Assembly: GCF_008000935.1 (NCBI RefSeq)
Contig: NZ_CP042831.1
Span: 3,844,001-3,908,000 of the forward strand
Length of the DNA stretch: 64,000 bases
Direction of reading: 5' to 3'
Origin: Flavobacterium alkalisoli
GTDB lineage: Bacteria; Bacteroidota; Bacteroidia; Flavobacteriales; Flavobacteriaceae
Positions 53,674 to 62,196 of the stretch are shown here, one piece after another. Position numbers and translations under genes: made by a program. Positions within the stretch are counted from its first letter, which is position 1. Each line of letters opens with the position of its first letter. The notes below the pieces were generated by a model. It was given only the letters and a program-made list of their open reading frames with translations, was not told the origin of the DNA and made no database searches.

Positions 53674-54079
53674 ATTGTTTTGCTGTTTCCTTATCCAGTT
53701 TATCCTTATAAACCTTTAATAATTGGTATACTGCCGTTAGTATCCAAAATATACTTATAAAAAGTAACCAGTAAACCACTTCTGTTGTCCTTACAATTGC
53801 CTTGTTATAATCCTGTAACAGTTCAAGTAGTTTTTCCTGATTGTTTATATCTTCAAGCTCATGCGGGTATCCAAAACTGCCTAATACAGCTGTTGGTGAA
53901 AGTGAGAATAAAAGCACGACTAACACTACAGCGGTAATAGTAATCATAACCTGTAAGTTTTTAACACTGTCCCGCAAAGGGTTGCCGGTTTTATGTCTTA
54001 CTATTTTTGTATATACTATTCCTCCTATAAAAAAAGGCATTATTATCCACACCAAACTTATCTTATCTAATTCCAACAT
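53657..54079 (-). CDS. Small membrane protein of unknown function
   Basis: 140 residues with three likely membrane helices (~10-25, 44-63, 101-120) and a polar segment between the second and third (FGYPHELEDINNQEKLLELLQDYNKA). No family recognised. It overlaps the kinase start by 17 bases, so it is translated with the kinase and may be a sensory or regulatory partner. It begins 30 bases after the TPR-like secreted protein. Confidence 0.8.
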   Translation of the reverse strand: MLELDKISLVWIIMPFFIGGIVYTKIVRHKTGNPLRDSVKNLQVMITITAVVLVVLLFSLSPTAVLGSFGYPHELEDINNQEKLLELLQDYNKAIVRTTEVVYWLLFISIFWILTAVYQLLKVYKDKLDKETAKQYETTS

Positions 54080-54109
54080 TCTTATTGCCTTATTTTATTA
54101 TCTATATAA

Positions 54110-54733
54110 CTATTTTTTACACTCTTCTGCTTTTTGTTGTGCCCTGTCCAGTCCCCAGCTAGGGTAAAAAGGTGTTTCCGCCTTAAAGTTAGCAAAAAGA
54201 GTTAGAGAACGCTCAATTTCAGCACACATAGGTGTAGTATCCTGACCAAAATAAGCTGCTCCTCCCATGTCAAATTCTGCCGAACAAAACACTACACGCG
54301 GGTTATCTGGTGCTGTTTGCTTTGCTTTTGCATAAATCTGTTTTACCGTTGCAGATAGTTTCATTCCGTTTGTCATTGGGTCATAGGCTATCCATGCTGT
54401 ATGTATCATTGCCTGCATTACCATCAGTTCGGGGTTATCAGGAGAAACAAGTGTTGCCAAATCCTGTGCATCCTGTGCCTTGGTTAATAGGGCGTTTACT
54501 TTTTCTTTATCCTTTGTCTGAAACGCATCAATCGTATTTATAAGCGCTACATAGTAATTCGGGATCCAATTGTCTTTTTCTGCTGCAGCTATCCTTTCAA
54601 ACATTGCCGAAGCTTCTGAATTTTTACCCTGCCCCCAAAGATCGAATGCTTTCTGCATTCCTGTTTCATACTGGCTTTGTGCACTAACCATACTGCTCAC
54701 AAATAAAACTATAACTGTAATTAATCTAATCAT
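54110..54733 (-). CDS. Secreted helical-repeat (TPR-like) protein
   Basis: 207 residues from the ATG at 54733 (MIRLITVIVLFVSSMVSAQ), which gives a clean signal peptide; the longer frame upstream is not credible. The mature part is helical, with repeats such as MQKAFDLWGQGKNSEASAMFERIAAAEKDNWIPNYYVALI and KAKQTAPDNPRV that look like TPR helices, and a cysteine pair in the second half (FCSAEF, MCAEIERS). Periplasmic location is expected. It probably heads the transcript that continues through the kinase and 2TM genes. Confidence 0.82.
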   Translation of the reverse strand: MIRLITVIVLFVSSMVSAQSQYETGMQKAFDLWGQGKNSEASAMFERIAAAEKDNWIPNYYVALINTIDAFQTKDKEKVNALLTKAQDAQDLATLVSPDNPELMVMQAMIHTAWIAYDPMTNGMKLSATVKQIYAKAKQTAPDNPRVVFCSAEFDMGGAAYFGQDTTPMCAEIERSLTLFANFKAETPFYPSWGLDRAQQKAEECKK

Positions 54734-54931
54734 GACTGTTCGTTTTTTAATTAATAATTGTTTGATTTTGATGAGACAAATATCCAAACAAAAACACACC
54801 TATTAAAAAGTGTTTTACCGAACTGTAGAATAACGGGGATGAGTTGTTTATTTTAATTAAATTTGGACTCCGGCTATTCCTAAACTTTCCCGAACATATT
54901 TGTAAAACGTATTTAAACCTCTAAAAAAACA

Positions 54932-55453
54932 ATGGAAAAGAAAATAATTAAACGTAACAAGACCAAGCTATTCTTTGCCTTTTTGGGTTCGGTACTATTT
55001 GTTGCTGCCGGCTTCTATATTTTAGACAAGCCTATGAAACTTATACCCGGACTGGAAAATATAGTGGGCAGTGCAGCTATAGTATTTTTTGGAGCATTAT
55101 CAGTATTCGCTTTTCTTTTCCTTATGAATAATAAACCTGCGGTTATTGTGGATGAAACCGGAATAACCGATTATTCAACAAATATAGGTGTAGGACATAT
55201 AAAGTGGGAAGACATTACAGAATTCACTATCAGGAAGGTATTTAATCACCGCTTTATAATAGTACATGTTAAAAATCCTGAGGTATACATTAATAAGGCA
55301 TCGGGCACTAAAAAATGGTTACGCAAACGCAACAATGCCATGTACGGATCGCCAATAAGTATTCCCGAAAACAATATTAAACACAATATTGACGAGTTAT
55401 ATAATCTTTTCCTTTTGGAATGGGAAATAAGAAACGGGGATAAAATTGCTTAA
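54932..55453 (+). CDS. STM3941-family membrane protein
   Basis: 173 residues. Two membrane helices (~12-31 and ~46-65) are followed by a ~100-residue cytoplasmic PH-like domain starting PAVIVDETGITDYSTNIGVGHIKWEDI, the usual mark of STM3941/bPH_2-type proteins, with a basic loop (KKWLRKRNN). Function unknown. The lipoprotein gene follows after one base, so they form a pair. Confidence 0.85.
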   Translation: MEKKIIKRNKTKLFFAFLGSVLFVAAGFYILDKPMKLIPGLENIVGSAAIVFFGALSVFAFLFLMNNKPAVIVDETGITDYSTNIGVGHIKWEDITEFTIRKVFNHRFIIVHVKNPEVYINKASGTKKWLRKRNNAMYGSPISIPENNIKHNIDELYNLFLLEWEIRNGDKIA

Positions 55454-55454
55454 T

Positions 55455-55949
55455 ATGAAAAAGATAGCCGTCCTATTTGGCCTACTGCTACTTGCCGGAT
55501 GCCAAAAAGAAGAGAAAAAACCAGAAGCGGATTTTGATATGTTTGTGTTTTCTTTTGCTACAGATGCTGCTAACTTCAGTATTAAGTTCACACCCGGAGA
55601 CAGTATATTTATGAAAACTTCTCCTATAGATTATTTCTATTCTATATTAACAGAAGAGAAAAGGGACTCTGCTCTAGCACTGGTAAAAGAAATAAACTTC
55701 AGTAAATATGACGGCGTATACAAAGACTCTGTTGCTGACGGGAGCATATTAAAATTTTACAGGACAAAAAACGATACTGTAAACCATATATTAATTCAGG
55801 GAAATAATGGACCCAAAGAGCTATACCAAACAGCCAATAAAATAATTGAATTGCAAAAAGGGCAACGCTGGACTCCCTATGTAGGCAAACAGGACTTTGG
55901 CAATATTGATGACATTAAATTACCAAAGCCCTTAAATCCTATTAACTAA
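55455..55949 (+). CDS. Lipoprotein of unknown function
   Basis: 164 residues from the ATG at 55455. MKKIAVLFGLLLLAGC is a lipoprotein signal with lipobox LAGC, so the mature chain starts at Cys16 and is probably outer-membrane anchored. The mature part is acidic at first (KEEKKPEADFD), then soluble, with no family recognised. Its gene ends one base from the convergent TonB receptor gene. Confidence 0.85.
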   Translation: MKKIAVLFGLLLLAGCQKEEKKPEADFDMFVFSFATDAANFSIKFTPGDSIFMKTSPIDYFYSILTEEKRDSALALVKEINFSKYDGVYKDSVADGSILKFYRTKNDTVNHILIQGNNGPKELYQTANKIIELQKGQRWTPYVGKQDFGNIDDIKLPKPLNPIN

Positions 55950-58103
55950 CTACAAATTATCAAGTTGATTGGTTTTTTTATCATCACTGATGGTCCAAAA
56001 GAAGCCTACAAAAAAGAACCTGTCTGCCGGTTGGGTAATGGCCTGTCTTGCAAACTGTCCGTTTAAGTCGGGTGTATTGGCATAATTGTACCCAAACACA
56101 TTTTCGTAACCCAATACATTTGACACTGAGAAGTACAGTATTTTTTGCGGACTTAATAACCATGCCCAGCTAACACTTAGGTTATTATAGCTTTTGGTCA
56201 TGCTGTTCATAAACTCGGCTTCGTTTGGATTATCATAAGGTCTGCCTGAGTTGAAGGTATAAGTAACCCCTAATTGCGATCTTAAATCATTTATCCAGTA
56301 TCTTGTTACTATAGAGAAGTTGTGTTTTGCTACATAGCTTGGCGTAACAGCATACTCATAGTTCCTGTAATCCCTTTCGGTATCAATAAATGAGTACGAC
56401 AGCATGTAATCGAAGTTTTTAATATTATAACTGTCTCTCCAAAATAAATCTACACCCTTAGCATATCCTTTACCACCGTTATTGTATACTGAGTTGTACA
56501 TAGGTGTATCAGTATCATATTTAATCAGGTTGCTATAATCTTTATAATAAGCCTCTGCCCTAAACATCCTGCGTTCGTTATTATACAGGTAGTTAAGAAT
56601 ATAATGACTGGTTTTTTCATACTCAAAACCTTTAAAGTTCTTAAGGTAATCTGACATTGGTGTTTGATGAAAATCACCATAAGCTAAAGAGAACTGCCCT
56701 CTTTTACCTGCCTTATAAGCTAACGATACACGTGGTTCTACAACCGTTTCATCAACTATTTCAGAATAAGAACCCCTTACCCCTGCTTTAAGCGCCAGGT
56801 TTTTAGAGAAAAATATATCGGCTTCGGCATAAGTGGCTGCTATAGAATTGTTGTATCCGCTACTAAAAGTAAAGTTTGTAGACTCTTTATAGTCTTCATT
56901 AAAGTCGGTTATAAAGTAGTCGGCACCAAAACTTAATTTAAACCTGCTGCTGAAATTTTTTCTAAGCTTCATTTTAATGTGTGAACTGTTTTCTTTATCC
57001 TCCACCATATTACCCGCTGGTTCTACATTGGTGTAACTGTAACCATAGCTAAGTCCTGTTTGTAGCGACCATGCGTTTCCAAGAGTACCGCTGTATGAAC
57101 TGTTAAGGTAAAAATTGTTGTTTTTTAGGGCTACCCTAACAGGGTTCGGTTCATTAATATCCTTTTGGTTGATATCAAAATCAGAATGATCAAAAGCGGC
57201 ATATACCTTTAGCATACCGGTATTGAATTTATATCGGTAAACCGTTTCACCCGATAAAGACTGTACAGGTTTATTCCAGTCTATATTTTGAGGTACTATC
57301 CACTGATAAGGTTTAAGGTTTATATAATTAGCATTAAAGCTAAGAGAGCTCTTTTCCCATTTTTGGGTATTACCTAAACCAACACCTACTGTCATTAGAG
57401 CGATATCGGTTTGTTCCTGCTCCGGTTCTTCAATAGTATTAAGCAACAGTACACTTGAAAGCGCCTCACCAAACTCTGCCGAATAACCACCTGTAGAAAA
57501 AGTTATACCTTTAAACAAGAAAGGAGAAAAACGTCCTCTGGTAGGCAGGTTATTGGTTGTAGCTCCATAGGGTTGTGCTACACGTATACCATCTACATAA
57601 GTCTGAGTTTCGTTAGCCTCACCCCCTCTTACAAAAAGCCTTCCGTCTTCGCCTACGGTTTGTGTACCCGGTAATGTTTGTAAGGCTGCCACTATATTGC
57701 CTGCCGATCCTGCAGTAGTTACAATATCCAAAGGTTTTAAGGCAGTTATTTTACTGTTATCGCCCGCTGCAAATGTACCTGCCGAAATTACTACTGCATC
57801 AAGAGTATTTACACCTTCCCGAAGTTTAAATGTTTGTGGCTGGTAGTTTTCAATAGTAATAGCCTGTGTAACTTTTTCAAAAGACAAAAAGGTTATTACC
57901 AGTGTCTGGTTCCCCGTTGTAGTGGTTTCAAAAGAAAAGTTACCTGCTTCATCGCTTACTGTCCCGTCATAAGTACCTTCAAGATAAACATTAGCTCCCG
58001 GTAGGGGGCTGCCTTTAGTATCCTGCACTGTACCTTTTATTACGTTTTGTGCATTAAGGCTGATTGCTGTAAATAAAAAGAAAAAAATAACTGCTCGTTT
58101 CAT
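55950..58103 (-). CDS. TonB-dependent outer-membrane receptor, CarboxypepD_reg-type
   Basis: 717 residues from the ATG at 58103 (MKRAVIFFFLFTAISLNAQ signal peptide); an in-frame start at 58157 is less likely. Domains: carboxypeptidase-regulatory-like fold at ~22-105 (GTVQDTKGSPLPGANVYLEGTYDG), plug at ~115-230 (GNIVAALQTLPGTQTVGEDGRLFVRGGEANETQTYVDG), then a 22-strand type barrel ending in an aromatic C-terminus region. It imports an unknown substrate with TonB energy. No SusD-like lipoprotein or FecIR pair is adjacent, so a non-glycan substrate is possible. Confidence 0.95.
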   Translation of the reverse strand: MKRAVIFFFLFTAISLNAQNVIKGTVQDTKGSPLPGANVYLEGTYDGTVSDEAGNFSFETTTTGNQTLVITFLSFEKVTQAITIENYQPQTFKLREGVNTLDAVVISAGTFAAGDNSKITALKPLDIVTTAGSAGNIVAALQTLPGTQTVGEDGRLFVRGGEANETQTYVDGIRVAQPYGATTNNLPTRGRFSPFLFKGITFSTGGYSAEFGEALSSVLLLNTIEEPEQEQTDIALMTVGVGLGNTQKWEKSSLSFNANYINLKPYQWIVPQNIDWNKPVQSLSGETVYRYKFNTGMLKVYAAFDHSDFDINQKDINEPNPVRVALKNNNFYLNSSYSGTLGNAWSLQTGLSYGYSYTNVEPAGNMVEDKENSSHIKMKLRKNFSSRFKLSFGADYFITDFNEDYKESTNFTFSSGYNNSIAATYAEADIFFSKNLALKAGVRGSYSEIVDETVVEPRVSLAYKAGKRGQFSLAYGDFHQTPMSDYLKNFKGFEYEKTSHYILNYLYNNERRMFRAEAYYKDYSNLIKYDTDTPMYNSVYNNGGKGYAKGVDLFWRDSYNIKNFDYMLSYSFIDTERDYRNYEYAVTPSYVAKHNFSIVTRYWINDLRSQLGVTYTFNSGRPYDNPNEAEFMNSMTKSYNNLSVSWAWLLSPQKILYFSVSNVLGYENVFGYNYANTPDLNGQFARQAITQPADRFFFVGFFWTISDDKKTNQLDNL

Positions 58104-58267
58104 AACTGATTGATTGTTTTGATGGAGCAAATTTGCAACGGCTTTTACACCTTTCATAATTAATAATACCCAACTGTAATTTTTAAAGGATGAACTGTAA
58201 TTTCATTTCTTAACAAAATTTTATACTTTCGCCATTATTAACCAACAGCAATTACACAACTACTTTC

Positions 58268-59440
58268 ATGAAAAACTTTTACACCTTACTTTTAGTTCTT
58301 ACTTCTTTTATTTCCTATTCTCAAATAACCTACAAGCAGGGATACTTCATCAACAACAATGGTGAAAAAACAACATGCCTTATTAAAGACATGGCATGGA
58401 AAAACAGCCCTCTTGATTTTGAATACAAACTAGCTGAAAACAGCGAATCAATAACTGCAACCGTAAATGATGTGGCAGAATTTAACGTTGATAACAGCTA
58501 TAAATTCAAGCGTTTTAATCTGGATATAGAACTGTCAAGTAATTATGTAGATAAACTGGACGTTACATCGGAACCTGCATGGGAAAAGAAAACTCTTTTC
58601 TTAAAAGTTCTTCTTGAAGGGGATTTAGATCTTTATCAGTTTGAAGACGGTAACATTGTTAAATATTTTTACAGTGCTGATGATAAACAAACTGCCACAC
58701 AGCTTTTATATAAAAAATATGTTGTTGACGGTATGATTAAAGAAAACAACAATTATCGTCAACAACTGTTTAACCTAATGCGAGACAGAATAAATACTGT
58801 AAACAGGTTTAAAAACATTGATTATAAAAAAAGTTCTCTTACCAAGCTTTTTAGCGAATATAATGGAGAAAGCAATAATAACTATACGCTAAAACACAAC
58901 AAGAGCAAAATAACCTTAAAATTCACTCCCGCTGTAGGCTTTACTTCTTTCGCATTTAAAAATGCGGTTAATAAAACTTATAATTTTAAAATGGAGCCTT
59001 CACAAACTTATTCAATAGGGGCTGAAATGGAATATACACTACCATTTAACAACAATAAATGGAGTTTATTTATTAATCCGTCTTACAACATTTATAACAG
59101 TAGCTATAAAAACAGGAACTACAATGTAGAAACCGATTATAAATTTTTGCAGGTACCCATTGGTGTAAGATATAGTATGTTTTTTAACAGCGACTCAAAA
59201 GTTTTTATAAACGGATCTTACAATCTTAATTTCTTAACGGGTAACTCTAAGATAACCTACAACAATAGCGAACTGGAAATAGGTAAAAACAGCTCATTTG
59301 CTTTTGGTGCAGGATATGGCTTTAAAAACTACAGCATTGAGGCACGTTACATTTTAGATCATAGTATATTAGGTCCTTACACCGTTTGGACTTCCGAATA
59401 TAATTCTCTAAATGTGATACTGGGTTACCGTTTCTTATAA
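58268..59440 (+). CDS. Outer-membrane beta-barrel protein with N-terminal domain
   Basis: 390 residues. Signal peptide (KNFYTLLLVLTSFISYSQ), then a ~180-residue N-terminal region (NNGEKTTCLIKDMAWKNSP opening), then a C-terminal barrel of ~190 residues with alternating strands (KLTFTPAVGFTSF-like start, FLQVPIGVRYSMFF, FAFGAGYGFKNYSIEARYIL) and the terminal LNVILGYRFL. The barrel matches PorT/outer-membrane-beta-barrel families of Bacteroidota; function unknown. Diverges from the TonB receptor gene across 164 bases. Confidence 0.85.
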   Translation: MKNFYTLLLVLTSFISYSQITYKQGYFINNNGEKTTCLIKDMAWKNSPLDFEYKLAENSESITATVNDVAEFNVDNSYKFKRFNLDIELSSNYVDKLDVTSEPAWEKKTLFLKVLLEGDLDLYQFEDGNIVKYFYSADDKQTATQLLYKKYVVDGMIKENNNYRQQLFNLMRDRINTVNRFKNIDYKKSSLTKLFSEYNGESNNNYTLKHNKSKITLKFTPAVGFTSFAFKNAVNKTYNFKMEPSQTYSIGAEMEYTLPFNNNKWSLFINPSYNIYNSSYKNRNYNVETDYKFLQVPIGVRYSMFFNSDSKVFINGSYNLNFLTGNSKITYNNSELEIGKNSSFAFGAGYGFKNYSIEARYILDHSILGPYTVWTSEYNSLNVILGYRFL

Positions 59441-59473
59441 AGAAAATTATAAAGTACTTTTAATTGTCATACT

Positions 59474-59508
59474 AAGGCTCTACTTTTATAGCAGAGCCTT
59501 AATTTTTT
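59474..59508 (+). terminator. Rho-independent terminator after the beta-barrel gene
   Basis: Eight-base stem AAGGCTCT (59474-59481) / AGAGCCTT (59493-59500) followed by AATTTTTT. Confidence 0.8.
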
Positions 59509-59513
59509 ATATT

Positions 59514-59891
59514 ATGAATTTACCTAACAACTATTTACCGGTAATGCCTTATCTAGTACTGGATAAAGCTTACGAATTCATGGAATTTTGCAAATATGTT
59601 TTTGGCGCCACAGAACAGATGATAGTTCCCGGGCAGGATGATACAAGGGCAATTATGCACGGCGAACTGAAAATACACGATGCAGTAATTATGTTTGCCA
59701 ACAGTAATGAAAGTTGGAAACAAAAAGCATCGGGCATGTTTATTTTTGTTTCAAACGTAGATGAGGTTTATAAAAAAGCTCTGGAAGCCAAAAGTACTTC
59801 ACTACAGCAGCCTGTTAATCAGGATTACGGATATTCGGCAGGGTTTGAAGATCCTTTTGGTAACCATTGGTGGATAACACAGGGAGAATAA
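59514..59891 (+). CDS. VOC-family protein, PhnB-like
   Basis: 125 residues, one vicinal-oxygen-chelate domain: PVMPYLVLDKAYEFMEFCKYVFGAT at the start, MHGELKIHDAVIMFA in the middle and GFEDPFGNHWWITQGE at the end. This is the PhnB/glyoxalase-like group with the DPFGNHW mark; enzyme activity cannot be assigned. It lies just after a terminator and the second VOC gene follows two bases after its stop. Confidence 0.9.
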   Translation: MNLPNNYLPVMPYLVLDKAYEFMEFCKYVFGATEQMIVPGQDDTRAIMHGELKIHDAVIMFANSNESWKQKASGMFIFVSNVDEVYKKALEAKSTSLQQPVNQDYGYSAGFEDPFGNHWWITQGE

Positions 59892-59893
59892 TT

Positions 59894-60283
59894 ATGCTTA
59901 ACATTAACCGCATACATCATATCGCCATAATTTGTAGCGATTACCATAAATCAAAACATTTTTACACCAATATACTGGGCTTTACTATTGAAGCCGAAAA
60001 CTACAGGCAGGAAAGGCAATCGTATAAACTGGATCTCTCACTAAAAGGACAGTATACTATTGAACTTTTTTCTTTCCCTAATCCGCCTGCCAGAGTTTCG
60101 CTTCCCGAAGCTGCCGGATTAAGGCATATAGCCTTTGAAACCGATGATATAAACACGGCTGTTAAATGGCTTAACCAAAATGATATAGCGACCGAACCTA
60201 TTAGGATTGACGAGTTTACGGGGAAAAAATTTACTTTCTTTTCAGACCCTGATAATCTGCCTGTTGAGCTATACGAAAAATAG
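59894..60283 (+). CDS. VOC-family protein, SMU1112c/YaeR-like
   Basis: 129 residues from the ATG at 59894; an in-frame start at 59867 lies inside the first VOC gene. INRIHHIAIICSDYHKSKHFYTNILGF, IELFSFPNPPARVS, GLRHIAFETDDI and FFSDPDNLPVELYE mark the YaeR/SMU1112c subfamily, with likely metal ligands His10, Glu and the second-half His/Glu. Not closely related to the PhnB-like neighbour, so the two are co-transcribed but not a recent duplicate. Substrate unknown. Confidence 0.9.
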   Translation: MLNINRIHHIAIICSDYHKSKHFYTNILGFTIEAENYRQERQSYKLDLSLKGQYTIELFSFPNPPARVSLPEAAGLRHIAFETDDINTAVKWLNQNDIATEPIRIDEFTGKKFTFFSDPDNLPVELYEK

Positions 60284-60358
60284 TTTGCAGGTGGTTTCTA
60301 AATATGTATATATCTAAAATTTCTAAAATTCCAAAAAGCAAAATCAGAATTAATGGTT

Positions 60359-60366
60359 TACCTTTG
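60359..60366 (+). promoter_or_regulatory. -7 element TACCTTTG for the pRiA4b ORF-3-like gene
   Basis: Exact TAnnTTTG, 24 bases before the ATG at 60391. Confidence 0.5.
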
Positions 60367-60390
60367 GGGTTTACAAAAAACACTTAAACT

Positions 60391-60930
60391 ATGGTTTATA
60401 AATTCAGAGTAATACTTGATGCTGAGGAAGATATTTTTAGGGATATAGCTATCCTTGAAGAAGATACGCTGGAAGATTTACACAATGCAATTGTTAATGC
60501 TTTTGGTTTTGACGGCCTTGAAATGGGCTCTTTTTATACCTGTGATGACGAATGGGCACAGGAAGACGAAATTCCGCTATTTGATGCAGGTGATGTGCCG
60601 GGAGAAATGAAAACAATGGCAGATTATCCGCTAAGCTCAATTTTAGATAGTGAGAATACAAAAATCATTTATGTGTATGATTTTTTAAACATGTGGACAT
60701 TTTTTGTGGAACTGGGTGCTATTGAAGAGCCAGAAAGCGGTGTTGCTTATCCTGAACTTTTATTCTCTCACGGAGAGATGCCTTCTAACGCACCGGATAA
60801 AGAGTTTACGGCTGATGAAGATGATATTTACGGAGAGTTTGAGGATGATTTTGATGACGATGATCTTGACATGTTCAACGACGACCAAAGCTTTGACGAC
60901 ATGAGCTTTGATGACGGACAGTGGAATTAA
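60391..60930 (+). CDS. Plasmid pRiA4b ORF-3 family protein with acidic tail
   Basis: 179 residues. The first ~135 match the family named after plasmid pRiA4b ORF-3: VYKFRVILDAEEDIFRDIAILEEDTLEDLHNAI, then FYTCDDEWAQ and IIYVYDFLNMWTFFVEL. The last ~45 residues are almost only Asp, Glu, Phe, Met and Asn. The family occurs on chromosomes and plasmids and has no established function; its name does not imply plasmid origin here. It sits between the VOC pair and the nucleoid-associated protein. Confidence 0.85.
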   Translation: MVYKFRVILDAEEDIFRDIAILEEDTLEDLHNAIVNAFGFDGLEMGSFYTCDDEWAQEDEIPLFDAGDVPGEMKTMADYPLSSILDSENTKIIYVYDFLNMWTFFVELGAIEEPESGVAYPELLFSHGEMPSNAPDKEFTADEDDIYGEFEDDFDDDDLDMFNDDQSFDDMSFDDGQWN

Positions 60931-60997
60931 ACTAAACAAAATCAAAACAAGAACTCAGGACCTAAGTAACTAAGAATCTAAGCATCTTAATAAAAAA

Positions 60998-62056
60998 ATG
61001 ATAAACCTTTTTAACACACAAATTGAAACCCTTTCTGTACACAGAGTAGGAAACAAAAGCCGTAACGAAGCTATATTTTTATCAGAACAGCCATATAGCC
61101 TGAACGATGAGATAACTCCGCTTTTAAAGGAGTATTTCTTTAAGCCGTTTAGGGATAAAGAGGAAAATTATTTTCAGTTTGCCCATGATGTGGATTTAGA
61201 TTACCACGACATGTACAACCTTGCTACAGAAATTTTTACTAACCCTAGTGAGGCGCATGAGGTTTCTAAAAAAATAACCAAGCATCTTTTTGAGCAGTCT
61301 AACCACCCGCATATTAAAAATGGTGAGGTTTATGTTACTTACCTGACTAACCTTTCTATAGATAATAATGTGGTAGATGCTGTAGCTGTATTTAAAAGCG
61401 AAATAAAAACCGACTTCCTTCAGTTTGAAGAAAAAAGCAGCAACCTTGAAATTATACTACAACAGGGTATCAACCTTAACAAGCTTGATAAGGGCTGTAT
61501 TATCTTTAACTACAAGAAAGAGGAAGGTTATAAAATACTTACTATAGACAGTAACAGGTATGATGCCCGTTATTGGCTGGAGCATTTCCTTTCGGTAGAT
61601 GCTTTTCAGGATGAGAACTTCATCACTAAGAAGTACCTTAAATTCTGTCAGGATTTTGCTAAAGATGTAGTACTTCCTGCAGAAGACAAGAAAGAGGAAG
61701 TAATGTTTATGAACCGTTCTGTAAACTACTTCGCTAAAAACGATGAGTTTGAAGAAACCAACTTCCTTAACGAGGTACTTGATAACCCTGACCTTATACC
61801 TGAGTTTAAAAACTACAAAGTAGAAAAGGCGCCAAAATACAGTATTGAGGATGTTACTAACTTCCCTATTGCCAATGCAGCGGTTACCGATGCCCGTAAA
61901 AAAATAAAGAACGTTATTAATCTGGATACCAATATCCAGATAAAAATGGACTTTGTGAACCCAGAAAGTGCAGAGAAATTTGTAGAAAAAGGATGGGATG
62001 AGGAAAAGCAGATGTACTACTATCTGGTTTACTTTAACAAAGAACAGAAAAGCTAA
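60998..62056 (+). CDS. Nucleoid-associated protein (YejK/NdpA family)
   Basis: 352 residues. NdpA/YejK-type: HRVGNKSRNEAIFLSEQPY near the start, a middle VDAVAVFKSEIKTDFLQFE and KGCIIFNYKKEEGYKI, and near the end KNVINLDTNIQIKMDF. E. coli YejK is a 37-kDa nucleoid-bound protein of unclear role. A start at the ATG 60998 is preceded by an A-rich stretch without a clear -7 box. A terminator follows. Confidence 0.9.
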   Translation: MINLFNTQIETLSVHRVGNKSRNEAIFLSEQPYSLNDEITPLLKEYFFKPFRDKEENYFQFAHDVDLDYHDMYNLATEIFTNPSEAHEVSKKITKHLFEQSNHPHIKNGEVYVTYLTNLSIDNNVVDAVAVFKSEIKTDFLQFEEKSSNLEIILQQGINLNKLDKGCIIFNYKKEEGYKILTIDSNRYDARYWLEHFLSVDAFQDENFITKKYLKFCQDFAKDVVLPAEDKKEEVMFMNRSVNYFAKNDEFEETNFLNEVLDNPDLIPEFKNYKVEKAPKYSIEDVTNFPIANAAVTDARKKIKNVINLDTNIQIKMDFVNPESAEKFVEKGWDEEKQMYYYLVYFNKEQKS

Positions 62057-62073
62057 TAACTACAGTTATATTT

Positions 62074-62099
62074 AAAGAGGCCTTGAGCCTCTTTTTTTA
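62074..62099 (+). terminator. Rho-independent terminator after the nucleoid-associated protein gene
   Basis: Eight-base stem AAAGAGGC (62074-62081) / GCCTCTTT (62087-62094), 5-base loop, T run. Confidence 0.9.
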
Positions 62100-62196
62100 T
62101 TGTTAAATGAATGGTAAAACATACGGCTGACGGTAATTTTAGCGTTTTATTAGCTTTTAATTTCATAATTTTAATTGTAAACCTTTTCTCAGAAAA

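Noticed and set aside
50258..54733. A defence or toxin-antitoxin interpretation of the tandem small genes
   Set aside because: The small genes are membrane proteins with one conserved domain and match a kinase tail; no toxin, nuclease or antitoxin-like motif is seen.
60391..60930. Mobile-element or plasmid remnant, suggested by the family name pRiA4b ORF-3
   Set aside because: No transposase, inverted repeats, target duplication or integrase is nearby, and the family is common on chromosomes.
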